Below, in pieces: positions 25,224 through 33,113 of a stretch of 64,000 nt of DNA. This DNA comes from JAUYQR01 sp050632395 (GTDB lineage Bacteria; Pseudomonadota; Alphaproteobacteria; Rhodobacterales; Rhodobacteraceae): contig NZ_CP192600.1 in the NCBI RefSeq assembly GCF_050632395.1, forward strand, positions 310,001 through 374,000. Reading direction: 5' to 3'. Below the pieces are notes generated by a model. The model made no database searches and was not told the origin of the DNA. It saw nothing but the letters and a program-made list of their open reading frames with translations. Made by a program: the position numbers and the translations under genes. How positions within the stretch are numbered: the first letter of the stretch is position 1; each line of letters starts with the position of its first letter.

Positions 25224-26317
25224 CCCTTGGCACCCTTCTTGCCGGACCCGATCAAAGCGGGTGCGCGGGTGTCAAGTGGCCAACGGGGACGGGCCGCGAA
25301 CGTTGCGTCGTCGATCAAGCCCATGCGGAACCTTTCGATCCCCGCCCAGGCAATCATCGCCGCGTTGTCTGTGCAAAGGCGCAACGGCGGCGCCAGAAAA
25401 CGGACGCCATTGGCGCTGCAAACAGTCTCTAACATTGCCCGAATTGCCCTGTTTGCTGCAACGCCACCCGCCACGGCAAGAACTGAAAGCGGCGGGCCAT
25501 CAAGGGCGGTCATTGCCAAGGCCCGGCGCGTCTTTTCGGCAAGTACTTCTGCAACCGCCGCCTGAAAACCCGCGCAAAGATCGCGGCGATCCTGGACAGT
25601 AAGCCCGCCCTTTTCCGCGATAAGTGCATCGCGCGCCCGTAGAACTGCGGTTTTCAGGCCCGAAAAGGAAAGATCACAGCCGGGCCGATCCAAGAGTGGG
25701 CGCGGAAAGTCAAAACGGCTGGCGTTGCCCAGCGCCGCTTCGGTTTCAACCACCGGGCCGCCCGGCTGGGGCAGGGCAAGAAGTTTGGCGATCTTGTCGA
25801 ACGCTTCACCCGGAGCGTCGTCTATCGTTCCGCCCAGCCGGTGAAACTCGTCAGGTCCGTCCACGCGCAAGTATTGGCAATGTCCGCCCGAGACGAGCAG
25901 CATCAGGTACGGGAACGCGATGCCATCGGTCAGCCGAGGCGTAAGGGCGTGCCCTGCCAGATGGTTCACTGCAACCAGCGGCAGTCCCAAGCCCGCGGCC
26001 AGCCCTTTCGCCATCATCGCGCCGGACAGAACCCCCCCGATCAGGCCGGGGCCGGCGGTCACCGCTATCGCATCCAGGTCGGCAAAGCAGATGCCCGCCT
26101 CCGCCAGCGCGCGCTCGATGCAACCGTCAAGCCGCTCTACATGGGCGCGTGCCGCGATTTCCGGAACCACGCCGCCGAAGGCCGCATGCAGCGAGGTCTG
26201 CCCCACGATATCAGACGCCAGCACTTCGGCCGTGTGTCCGGGCCGATGCCTCACGATGGCCGCTGCGGTATCGTCGCAACTGCTTTCAATGCCGAGAAGG
26301 GTCAGTGTTCGGGTCAT
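25220..26317 (-). CDS. tsaD: tRNA t6A transferase TsaD
   Basis: A 365-residue ASKHA-fold protein that transfers the threonylcarbamoyl group to tRNA A37. LGIESSCDDTAAAIV is at 8-22, the metal-binding NHLAGH (His119/His123), and the block GVVPEIAARAHVE at 49-61 are present. The ATG at 26317 is chosen over a 61-codon upstream extension that has no family resemblance and would run into hemD. It is divergent from hemD, with only 44 bases between starts. Confidence 0.97.
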   Translation of the reverse strand: MTRTLTLLGIESSCDDTAAAIVRHRPGHTAEVLASDIVGQTSLHAAFGGVVPEIAARAHVERLDGCIERALAEAGICFADLDAIAVTAGPGLIGGVLSGAMMAKGLAAGLGLPLVAVNHLAGHALTPRLTDGIAFPYLMLLVSGGHCQYLRVDGPDEFHRLGGTIDDAPGEAFDKIAKLLALPQPGGPVVETEAALGNASRFDFPRPLLDRPGCDLSFSGLKTAVLRARDALIAEKGGLTVQDRRDLCAGFQAAVAEVLAEKTRRALAMTALDGPPLSVLAVAGGVAANRAIRAMLETVCSANGVRFLAPPLRLCTDNAAMIAWAGIERFRMGLIDDATFAARPRWPLDTRAPALIGSGKKGAKG

Positions 26318-26361
26318 GGCTGCCGTTGCACGATGTGTGGGTCGCAGGTAACACCGTGACC

Positions 26362-27114
26362 ATGGCGAAACAATCCCAGCAGAGTGCAGCCCCTTCGTCG
26401 ATTCCGGTGCTTCTGACCCGGCCTTTGGATCAGTCGCTTCGCTTCGGCGCCGCGTTGGAGGAGCGTTTCGGCGCTGCCGTTCGTCTGATCCTTTCGCCAT
26501 TGATGCGTCTGGCCTTCGTGCCGTGTGAGATTCCGCAGCGCGATTACCAAGCTGTCGTGTTCACGTCAGAAGCGGCGGTCGACGCGACGCGGCAGTTGGC
26601 ACAGGACCGTTTGCCGAAGATGGCGCTTTGTGTGGGCGCACGTACGGCAGTTGCAGCCTCTGCCGCAGGTTTTGCTGCGACTTCGGCCAACGGGGATGTC
26701 GAGGCGTTGCAGCGGCTGGTAATGACGATGCGGATCAGGGGTCCACTCCTATACTTGCATGGCCGCGAGACGCGTGGCGATCTGGCGAAATGGCTGATTT
26801 CAGAGGGAATAGAGACTGTTTCGATGACGGTGTACGATCAGATAGCCCAGCCGCTATCAACCGACGCCGAGGCGTTGCTGCGCCATCCCGGCCCGGTGAT
26901 CGTGCCGATCTTCTCACCACGAAGCGCGGCGCTGCTGACGGCGGCTCTTCCCGCAGACAGGCAAGCGACAGTTGCAATCGCGGCGTTGAGTGGTGCTGTG
27001 GCTGCGAAGGCACGGGACATCAGCACGCGCTTGTTGCGAGTTGCAGCAACCCCGGATGCTGACGCCATGCTTGATGCGCTCGAACTCCTGCTGATTGACC
27101 TTAGGGGTTCTTGA
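26362..27114 (+). CDS. hemD: Uroporphyrinogen-III synthase
   Basis: A 250-residue HemD-fold protein (VLLTRPLDQSLRFGAALEER at the start; VVFTSEAAVDA; PLLYLHGRETRGDLAKWL). It cyclises hydroxymethylbilane to uroporphyrinogen III, the branch point to haem, bacteriochlorophyll and cobalamin. The family is divergent, but the order hemD - mitofilin-like - hemY supports the call. hemC, often next to hemD, is not here. Confidence 0.88.
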   Translation: MAKQSQQSAAPSSIPVLLTRPLDQSLRFGAALEERFGAAVRLILSPLMRLAFVPCEIPQRDYQAVVFTSEAAVDATRQLAQDRLPKMALCVGARTAVAASAAGFAATSANGDVEALQRLVMTMRIRGPLLYLHGRETRGDLAKWLISEGIETVSMTVYDQIAQPLSTDAEALLRHPGPVIVPIFSPRSAALLTAALPADRQATVAIAALSGAVAAKARDISTRLLRVAATPDADAMLDALELLLIDLRGS

Positions 27115-27169
27115 ACCCCGGCCCGCTGAATGCTTAGGTATGCCTTGCCGATGTGGAAGGGTGGACACC

Positions 27170-28309
27170 ATGCAGACAGACACGGCCCCGGAGCGGGAGA
27201 CGCCGCCCCCCGACACCCCCCCAGATGTATTGAACGAGGCGGCAGTCGATCCTTCACCCGAAGTGCCGACTGCCAAGGCTGAGGTTCCAAGGCCGCCGCC
27301 TCGTCCCGAGCGGCGGGGCGGGTTCGTCGCGCCACTGCTGGGCGGTGCGCTTGCCGCGGGTTTGGGGTTCGGCCTTTCGCATTTCAACGCGCTGGGGATA
27401 CGACCGAACTCTGACATCGCGACTCCGGCCGTCCTGGAGCAGCAGGCCGCCGAGATTGCCGGGTTGAAATCGTCGCTTGCCGAAACCGAGGCGGCGCTGG
27501 CTGACCGCATCGCCCGGGTCGAACCCCTGCTGCAAGCGCCTGCCCCTGAGGCAATGGATCTTGCGCCGATCACACAGCGTCTGGATTCGCTTGAGACACG
27601 GCTTGCCCAGATCGAGGCAATGCCAGCTTCGGGGGCGGCGTACGCGCCGGCGATTCAGGCGGCGGTCCGCGACCTGGAAGCGAAGGTCGCCGCACTGGGA
27701 ACCGTGGCGACCGTTCCAGACGAGCTTTCGCAAAAGGTCGATGCAGCCCTTGCACGCCTCGCTGATGCCGAAGCTGCGGCAGAGGCGAAAGCGGCAGAGG
27801 CCGCTGGTGCTACCGAAGCCGCGCGCCGTTCCGTGGCGCTTGACGCACTGGCCGCCGCGATTGACCGTGGTGAGCCGTTCGACACGTTGCTTGCCGGCCT
27901 TGCGCTTGATCCCGCCCCAGCACCGCTCGTGCAGCACGCGGCGACCGGTGTTCCCACTTTGGCCGCGTTGACAGAATCCTTCCCCGAAGCGGCGCGTGCC
28001 GCGCTGTTGAAGACCCGCGATGTCAGTGGGTCAGATGGGTGGGGCGCGCGTTTGGCCGATTTCCTGAAGGCGCAGACTGGCGCGCGGCCCCTTACGCCGC
28101 AAGCGGGCACCGATCCCGAAGCAATCTTGTCGCGTGCCGAAGCGGCGCTGCGGGACGGCCGGATTGCCGATGCGCTGACCGAGATTGCCGGTCTGCCAGC
28201 CGATGTTGCCGCCGTCATGGCGGAGTGGAGTGCGGGTGCCAAGGCGAGGGCCGAGGTCGATGCAGCAATGGCTGCACTGCGTGCTTCGGCTGAAACCCAG
28301 GGGGAATGA
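27170..28309 (+). CDS. Mitofilin-family (Mic60-like) inner-membrane protein
   Basis: A 379-residue protein. It has an acidic, proline-rich N-terminus, one transmembrane helix (about 50-70, FVAPLLGGALAAGLGFGLSH), a long Ala/Glu-rich coiled coil (about 85-220), and a C-terminal mitofilin-like domain. Alphaproteobacterial Mic60 homologues sit between hemD and hemY, as here, and can shape membranes. GGAAGGG precedes the ATG at 27170. It overlaps hemY by 4 bases. Confidence 0.85.
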   Translation: MQTDTAPERETPPPDTPPDVLNEAAVDPSPEVPTAKAEVPRPPPRPERRGGFVAPLLGGALAAGLGFGLSHFNALGIRPNSDIATPAVLEQQAAEIAGLKSSLAETEAALADRIARVEPLLQAPAPEAMDLAPITQRLDSLETRLAQIEAMPASGAAYAPAIQAAVRDLEAKVAALGTVATVPDELSQKVDAALARLADAEAAAEAKAAEAAGATEAARRSVALDALAAAIDRGEPFDTLLAGLALDPAPAPLVQHAATGVPTLAALTESFPEAARAALLKTRDVSGSDGWGARLADFLKAQTGARPLTPQAGTDPEAILSRAEAALRDGRIADALTEIAGLPADVAAVMAEWSAGAKARAEVDAAMAALRASAETQGE

Positions 28310-29763
28310 TGATCTGGTCATTGATTAAGGTCCTCCTGTTCGTACTCGTGATTGCGGGTCTGACCTTGGCTGCGGGTTTGCTGGCCGATACCGGCGGCGG
28401 CATACGGATTGAGGTTGCTGGCTGGGAATTCATGCTGGGGCCGTTGCAGGCGGTAATCGCCGGACTGGTGCTGATTGCGCTGGTCTGGCTGGTTTTCAAA
28501 GTGTTGGGACTGTTGTTGGCGACGATCCGGTTTCTGAACGGCGATGAGACTGCGATTTCGCGTTATTTTGACCGTAACCGGGAACGGAAAGGCTATCGCG
28601 CGCTGTCCGAGGGGTTGATGGCGCTGGCGTCGGGCGAGCATCGGTTGGCCATGAACCGGGCGCAGGCGGCCGAAAAGCTGCTTGGAAAGCCGGAGTTGAC
28701 GACGCTGCTTGTGGCGCAGGCGGCCGAGGCTGCTGGCGACAAGGCCCGCGCGACCGAGGCCTACAAGACGCTTCTTGCCGACGACAAGACTCGCTTCGTA
28801 GCGGTGCGTGGGCTGCTGAAGCAGAAGCTGGCCGAGGGGGATACCGAGACCGCGCTGAAGCTGGCTGAAAAGGCGTTCGAACTGCGCCCCAAGCACGCCG
28901 AGACGCAGGATCTGCTGTTGAGGCTGCAATCCGAGGCAGGTGACTGGAGCGGCGCGCGGGCGACGCTTGGTGCCAAGTTGAAGACCGGGGCCTTGCCGAA
29001 GGACGTGTATCGGCGCCGCGACGCGGTGCTGGCGCTGCAAGAGGCGGCGACGGTGATGAGCGACAGCTCCTCGATCGAGGCGCGCGAGGCCGCGATCGAA
29101 GCGAATCGCCGTTCGCCCGACCTGATTCCTGCCGCAGCGATGGCCGCCCGGAGCTATATCGAAAAGGGCGACAAGAAGAACGCGGCCCGTGTTGTCAAGA
29201 AGGCATGGGAGGTGTTGCCCCACCCCGACCTTGCAGCCGCCTTTGCCGAGATCGAACCGGACGAGGCGCCGACAGACCGGTTGAAACGGTTCAAGACCCT
29301 GTTGACAGTGCAACCCGATGCAGACGAAACGCGGCTTCTTCACGGCGAGCTTCTGGTCGCTGCAGAGGATTTTCCCGGCGCGCGGCGCGCGTTGGGTGAT
29401 CTGGCGGATCGGCATCCAACGCAGCGCGCGCTAGCCTTGATGGCCGCCATTGCGCGGGGCGAGGGCGCCGACGATGCCGTGGTGCGCGACTTGATCGGCA
29501 AGGCGCTTGCCGCGCCGCGTGGGCCACAATGGTGCTGCGACAAATGCCAGGCGGTGCATTCCAGTTGGCATCCGGTCTGCGACAACTGCGGCGGCTTCGA
29601 TACGCTCAGCTGGCGCGAACCCCCGAAAGCAGCCGCCGTTCCTGCGGGATTGGCCGACCTGATGCCACTTTTGGAAACGAGGCCGAAGCCGGCGTCAGTC
29701 CTCGAGCAGCCCGACGAGGCGGAGATCGTCGATTTGGACGAGATCGCGCGTCGCGGTGCCTGA
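28306..29763 (+). CDS. hemY: HemY-like TPR membrane protein with C-terminal zinc-ribbon
   Basis: A 485-residue protein. Two N-terminal membrane helices (about 6-28 and 45-72) precede the HemY_N domain, then TPR repeats to about 400. Two CxxC pairs follow (Cys411/Cys414 and Cys425/Cys428, within WCCDKCQ and VCDNCGG), resembling the rubredoxin-like knuckle of LapB. HemY is linked by operon to haem genes, but a catalytic role is not shown by these domains. The tail after 436 is low-complexity and acidic. It is coupled to the mitofilin gene (ATGA). Confidence 0.85.
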   Translation: MMIWSLIKVLLFVLVIAGLTLAAGLLADTGGGIRIEVAGWEFMLGPLQAVIAGLVLIALVWLVFKVLGLLLATIRFLNGDETAISRYFDRNRERKGYRALSEGLMALASGEHRLAMNRAQAAEKLLGKPELTTLLVAQAAEAAGDKARATEAYKTLLADDKTRFVAVRGLLKQKLAEGDTETALKLAEKAFELRPKHAETQDLLLRLQSEAGDWSGARATLGAKLKTGALPKDVYRRRDAVLALQEAATVMSDSSSIEAREAAIEANRRSPDLIPAAAMAARSYIEKGDKKNAARVVKKAWEVLPHPDLAAAFAEIEPDEAPTDRLKRFKTLLTVQPDADETRLLHGELLVAAEDFPGARRALGDLADRHPTQRALALMAAIARGEGADDAVVRDLIGKALAAPRGPQWCCDKCQAVHSSWHPVCDNCGGFDTLSWREPPKAAAVPAGLADLMPLLETRPKPASVLEQPDEAEIVDLDEIARRGA

Positions 29764-29778
29764 ACGGGCCGGTCGGGG

Positions 29779-29807
29779 TTGACTCGGCCAAGGCGGAGCA
29801 ATAGGAG
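29779..29807 (+). promoter_or_regulatory. Candidate promoter of tRNA-Thr
   Basis: TTGACT (29779-29784) and TAGGAG (29802-29807) have a 17-base spacer and end 17 bases before the mature tRNA 5' end. The -35 is strong and the -10 weak; called by eye. Confidence 0.4.
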
Positions 29808-29824
29808 GGCGTTCACCAGAAAGT

Positions 29825-29900
29825 GCCGCTGTAGCTCAGCTGGTAGAGCACGTCATTCGTAATGATGGGGTCGGGAGTTCGAGTCTCTTCAGCGGCACCA
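29825..29900 (+). tRNA. tRNA-Thr (anticodon CGT)
   Basis: A 76-base cloverleaf with encoded CCA. The acceptor stem GCCGCTG/CAGCGGC is perfect, the D-stem GCTC/GAGC, the anticodon stem CGTCA/TGATG with loop TTCGTAA (CGT reads ACG codons), and the T-arm GGGAG-TTCGAGT-CTCTT has two G-T pairs next to the acceptor. The element directly downstream (29901 onward) is a decayed accessory island, so this tRNA may have been an integration site. Confidence 0.97.
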
Positions 29901-29941
29901 GCCTTCTCCAACACCTTCAGAGAGATCTGATCTGTTTCACC

Positions 29942-30350
29942 TCATTGGCTAAACCCGCCTCCGGAGCACTGCGCCCGAGGGGCAGCCGCATCTGTGATTG
30001 CACTCATTTCTCCATGTACCATCCGACCATACTCGGCTATTTCACCAATCAAAGGCCATAAAATCGTCGTCTCTAGTTTCGCATCCCCAAGGATTTTCTC
30101 TGGAGTGAGATCTTCCTTGAAAAGATCCTTGCGCTTGAACGTGCTTAAAAAAGCGAAGATGATACGATTGGTGTTCTCCTTATTGGGTTCGCCCTTACGA
30201 TCAAAGTCCCTCATTATTCAAAGAGTCCTTAACCCAGTAGTTTCCCCCACCGGGCTTTGGCGCATCAGCACATCCGACGGATATTATATCCCCATCCTGG
30301 GTGAGGATTGCTGCGTCAACTTGACGAATGCGATCAATAAGACAACGGAC
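29942..30350 (-). pseudogene. Remnant of an AvcD-like anti-phage dCTP deaminase
   Basis: Two reading frames join into one family. The first (about 30350 to 30204) encodes IRQVDAAILTQDGDIISVG and then ADAPKPGGGNYW. After a one-base shift near 30210 the second (30214 to 29942) encodes RDFDRKGEPNKENTNRIIF and then LIGEIAEYGRMVHGEMSAI. These correspond in order to the deaminase domain of AvcD/DcdV proteins, whose zinc-binding HAE motif appears here as HGE. The N-terminal P-loop domain and the C-terminal zinc-ligand PCxxC segment are missing. Intact members deplete dCTP during phage infection. Base composition is visibly AT-richer than the flanks. Confidence 0.7.
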
Positions 30351-30489
30351 GGGTGTAAGAGAGTTCCAATTGGCCGAAATTCGGTATCCTGAGCTTGGTA
30401 AACCTGCCTTCCTGAAGGCTTTTGTGGTGATTTAATTGTTGCCTGCAGCCGACTCCTCGACCTAATCGGTGTAGACAGCCCTGCCATGC

Positions 30490-31459
30490 CCGCCAAAAGC
30501 GCGAAGTACGTTTCAGGGCACCGCATTGTTCACTGCAACGACGCGAGAAAGCAGCGAGGTCGTCGGCGTAGGTCGGGCTCGCATCAGTTGGCGCATCCGT
30601 GCCACCCACCCATGTCGTCGGTGAACTGGAGCGCTCGATGCAGTTACCGCCGACCCACTGACGGAATTTGCTGTCGTCAGCCCCATCGTGTATCGCAGCG
30701 ACGCATTCTTCATCGCCGAGGTGAACCGCGAATTGGCAAAGCGGCCTGCGAGCGCGCAGAAGATCCTGCTGTTCATGAATGGCTACAACAACACGACAAG
30801 CGAAGCGATCCTGCGGCTGTCGCAGTTTGTCGAAGATACCTACTATCAAGGCGTTCCGGTGCTTTTTAGCTAGGCCTCCGCGGCAAAGGCTCCGCGCTAT
30901 GTCTACGTCCTGAACAGTGCGCTCGTGGCGCGGGGCAAGATCAGAGAGATTGGCGATATCCTTGGAGGGACGAAGGCAAAAGAACTGGACATATTTGCGC
31001 ACTCCATGAGTGCCCTTTCTTATCATGAAGGGCCTAGTGGATGCGCAGCAAGAGGGACGCAAGCGCGGCATGCGCGTCAACAACATCATTCTGGCCTCGC
31101 CCGACATCGACCTGTTCAAAACAGAGCTTGCACAGCTTTCCGAACAAGTGATCGAAAGGATATACCTTCTCATCTCGCCGGATGATGCGGCGCTCCGCTT
31201 CTCTCGTCGACTGGCTGGCAGGGTTCCGCGCGTGGGGGCGGCAGACGGCGAGGAACTGGGCAAGCTTGGGGTGAAAGTAATCGACCTGTCGCAGATTGAA
31301 GATTGAAGCTCAGGTAGCTATTCCAAGTTTGCGGGATCGCCGGAAGTGGTAAAGCTGATCGGGGCACAGCTAAGCTCGAACAGTCGGTTAGTCAAAGCCA
31401 CGACGGCGCCGCTTTCGGACCACTTGAGCGGGCTGCCGATCACTATATCAGGACATTGA
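30490..31459 (+). pseudogene. DUF900-type alpha/beta hydrolase, multiply broken
   Basis: Fragments in order: VPPTHVVGELE (from 30599), then after a frameshift ADPLTEFAVVSPIVYRSD and KILLFMNGYNN. An in-frame TAG follows at 30871, then VLNSALVARGKIREIG and the nucleophile elbow DIFAHSM. A second frameshift near 31009 leads to IMKGLVDAQQEGRKRG and IDLFKTELAQLSEQV. An in-frame TGA at 31304 precedes the tail SYSKFAGSPEVVKLIGAQLS, closing at 31459. At least two frameshifts and two nonsense codons mean it cannot give a full protein. The intact family (COG4782) is a secreted or lipoprotein hydrolase of unknown substrate. The 5' boundary is uncertain. Confidence 0.72.
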
Positions 31460-31539
31460 TTCGGATAGGCGCTGGTGGAAACCCTGTTCCGGAATGGCCG
31501 CCATACGGCGACCAATCCAGATCACTGTATCGGCTGTGA

Positions 31540-31749
31540 TCAGTTTGCGCTATTTGCGCCAATCGCTGCGCCGGCGCCGGCGCCAATGATGGTTGCCGCA
31601 GTCTTGCCGTCGCCGTTGCCAAGCTGATTGCCGATCACCCCGCCAATCACTGCGCCGGTGGCGGCGCTGGCAGTCTTGTTATCGACGCAGCCCGAGGTTG
31701 TGAGAACCAGCATTGCAGCGGCAAGGACGGCAATCGTTTTCGAGATCAT
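31540..31749 (-). CDS. Small glycine-zipper lipoprotein
   Basis: A 69-residue precursor. The signal peptide MISKTIAVLAAAMLVL leads to lipobox TSGC (Cys21), then a glycine-zipper helix pair (AATGAVIGGVIGNQLGNG; IIGAGAGAAIGANSAN). Such proteins are small envelope lipoproteins of the Rick_17kDa/YMGG type. The ATG at 31749 has GGGAG 9 bases upstream; a GTG five codons earlier is the alternative. It sits inside the decayed island but appears intact. Confidence 0.75.
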   Translation of the reverse strand: MISKTIAVLAAAMLVLTTSGCVDNKTASAATGAVIGGVIGNQLGNGDGKTAATIIGAGAGAAIGANSAN

Positions 31750-31810
31750 TTTCAAGGCTCCCACCTTAATTAACTGTCAATCTGACCCTTCAAGACAGGA
31801 ATCTCATCAA

Positions 31811-31978
31811 TCATTTTCGAGCATATGTCAACCGCGTGACTACCCAGATTGTCTTCGGTCCGAGTTGCTTAGAACGCTTGGCGAGTTCACGTTCGGCCAG
31901 GTGCATTCTTCGCTGCTCCGAGACGGTTGCGCTCATCGCGAACTTGGCTTGTTCCAGATCAACCAGGCGTTGTTGCAT
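31811..31978 (-). CDS. Short orphan ORF starting inside the IS left end
   Basis: A 55-codon frame (MQQRLVDLEQAKFAMSATVS, ending VVTRLTYARK) whose ATG lies in the IS terminal repeat. The coding part reads basic and helical, like the tail of a longer protein cut by the insertion. I recognise no family. It may be the 3' fragment of a disrupted gene rather than a functional one. Confidence 0.3.
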   Translation of the reverse strand: MQQRLVDLEQAKFAMSATVSEQRRMHLAERELAKRSKQLGPKTIWVVTRLTYARK

Positions 31979-33021
31979 AAGTCACGCTTGAGGCAAGACT
32001 GCCCCTTACCCCTTCATGATCATCAGCCCACGCGAATGATCTCGGTCGTGCCGAGCGCCGAGAAGCGGTTCATCAGTGCGACACGGATCTGGATTTCGGC
32101 GGTTTGGCTGTCTGGGTGTCTTGCTGCGATGCGTTCTCCGAAGGCTTTCAAGCAGCGCATCTTTGCTTCGATCCGGCTGCGGGCGTGGTATCCCGTCCAG
32201 CGCTTCCAGAACGCCCTGCCCTAGTGCCGGGTGGCGCGCAGGGTTTCGTTTCGCGCGATTGCGGCGGGGCAATCCTCTTTCCAAGGTCGCCCGTTCTTGC
32301 GGATCGGAATGATCGCGGTGGCCTGTCGGTCGATGATCGCCGTATGGCGGCGTCGGGTGTCATAGGCACCGTCGGCGGTCACCGAGCTGATCTCCTCGCC
32401 TTCGGGGATCTGGTCGAGCAACTCCGGCAACACGGGGCTGTCGCCGTCGCTGCTGGGAGTAAACTCCACCGCTCTGATGTCGGATGTGGCCGTATCCATG
32501 GCCAAATGGACCTTTCGCCATTGGCGTCGGCCTTGAACGCCGTGCTTGCGTGCCTGCCATTCGCCATCGCCCAGGAACTTAATCCCGGTGCTGTCCACGA
32601 GCAGCTTCAAGGGGCCATCGGCACGGCGATACGGGATCTGGACGGCCAGCGTCTTCTGCCGCCGGCACAAGGTCGTATAGTCCGGCACAGCACAATCCAA
32701 GTCTGCCATCTTGAGCAAGCTGGCCACCATCCCGGTCGTTTGCCTGAGCGGCAGCTTGAACAAGACCTTGATCGTCAGGCAAAACTGAACCGCCGCATCC
32801 GAGAATACCGCAGGCCGACCAGGGCTGCCGTCATGCGGCGCGAGCCAGCTCATCTCCTTGTCTAGCCAGATCAACAGTGACCCGCGCTTGCGGAGCGAAG
32901 CAGTGTAGCTGGACCAGTTCGTCGTGCGATAGCGGGCGGGTGATGGCTTGCTCATCCCACCCGTCTAACTGCATGGATTCATGATGTGAATCCTTCGCAG
33001 CCGGAGTTCTGCAACAATGCC
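31966..33021 (-). mobile_element. IS5-family insertion sequence
   Basis: A 1056-bp unit bounded by imperfect inverted repeats: left GGCGTTGTTGCATAA (31966-31980), and right, on the other strand, GGCATTGTTGCAGAA (33021-33007), with 13 of 15 matching. It carries a single IS5-type DDE transposase on the minus strand. I see no convincing target-site duplication at these ends. The transposase has a nonsense codon, so the copy is probably inactive. Confidence 0.82.
32023..32955 (-). pseudogene. IS5-family transposase with premature TAG
   Basis: A frame of 310 amino-acid and stop positions encoding an IS5 (DDE, DUF4096-type) transposase. The first Asp lies in LLVDSTGIKF and the second in SVTADGAYDTRRR. 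A TAG at 32221-32223 interrupts NETLRATRH; the same frame then continues as GRAFWKRWTGYHARSRIEAK, bearing the catalytic Glu, and ends GTTEIIRVG. Related elements have Tyr at the stop position, so TAC or TAT to TAG is the likely lesion. The 244-residue truncated product lacks the Glu. Confidence 0.85.
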
Positions 33022-33113
33022 AGGCATAGAGGCCAAGGCATCATCCTGCAAAAAGCGGGCGTTTGCCCCGTAAAAAGCCTTCGGCACTTTTGCCCAACCA
33101 AAGCGATGGCAAA

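Noticed and set aside
30334..31263. A 309-codon minus-strand frame across the DUF900 pseudogene
   Set aside because: The plus-strand fragments match a known family in order; the minus frame has no motif and a composition expected of antisense.
33053..33075. A rho-independent terminator after sua5 (minus strand)
   Set aside because: GGGGCAAACGCCC followed by GCTTTTT gives only a 4-5 bp stem; too weak to list as a feature.
29901..33113. A duplicate of the tRNA-Thr 3' end as an attR site bounding the island
   Set aside because: No second copy of the T-arm/acceptor sequence is seen by eye between 29901 and 33113, and no integrase gene remains.
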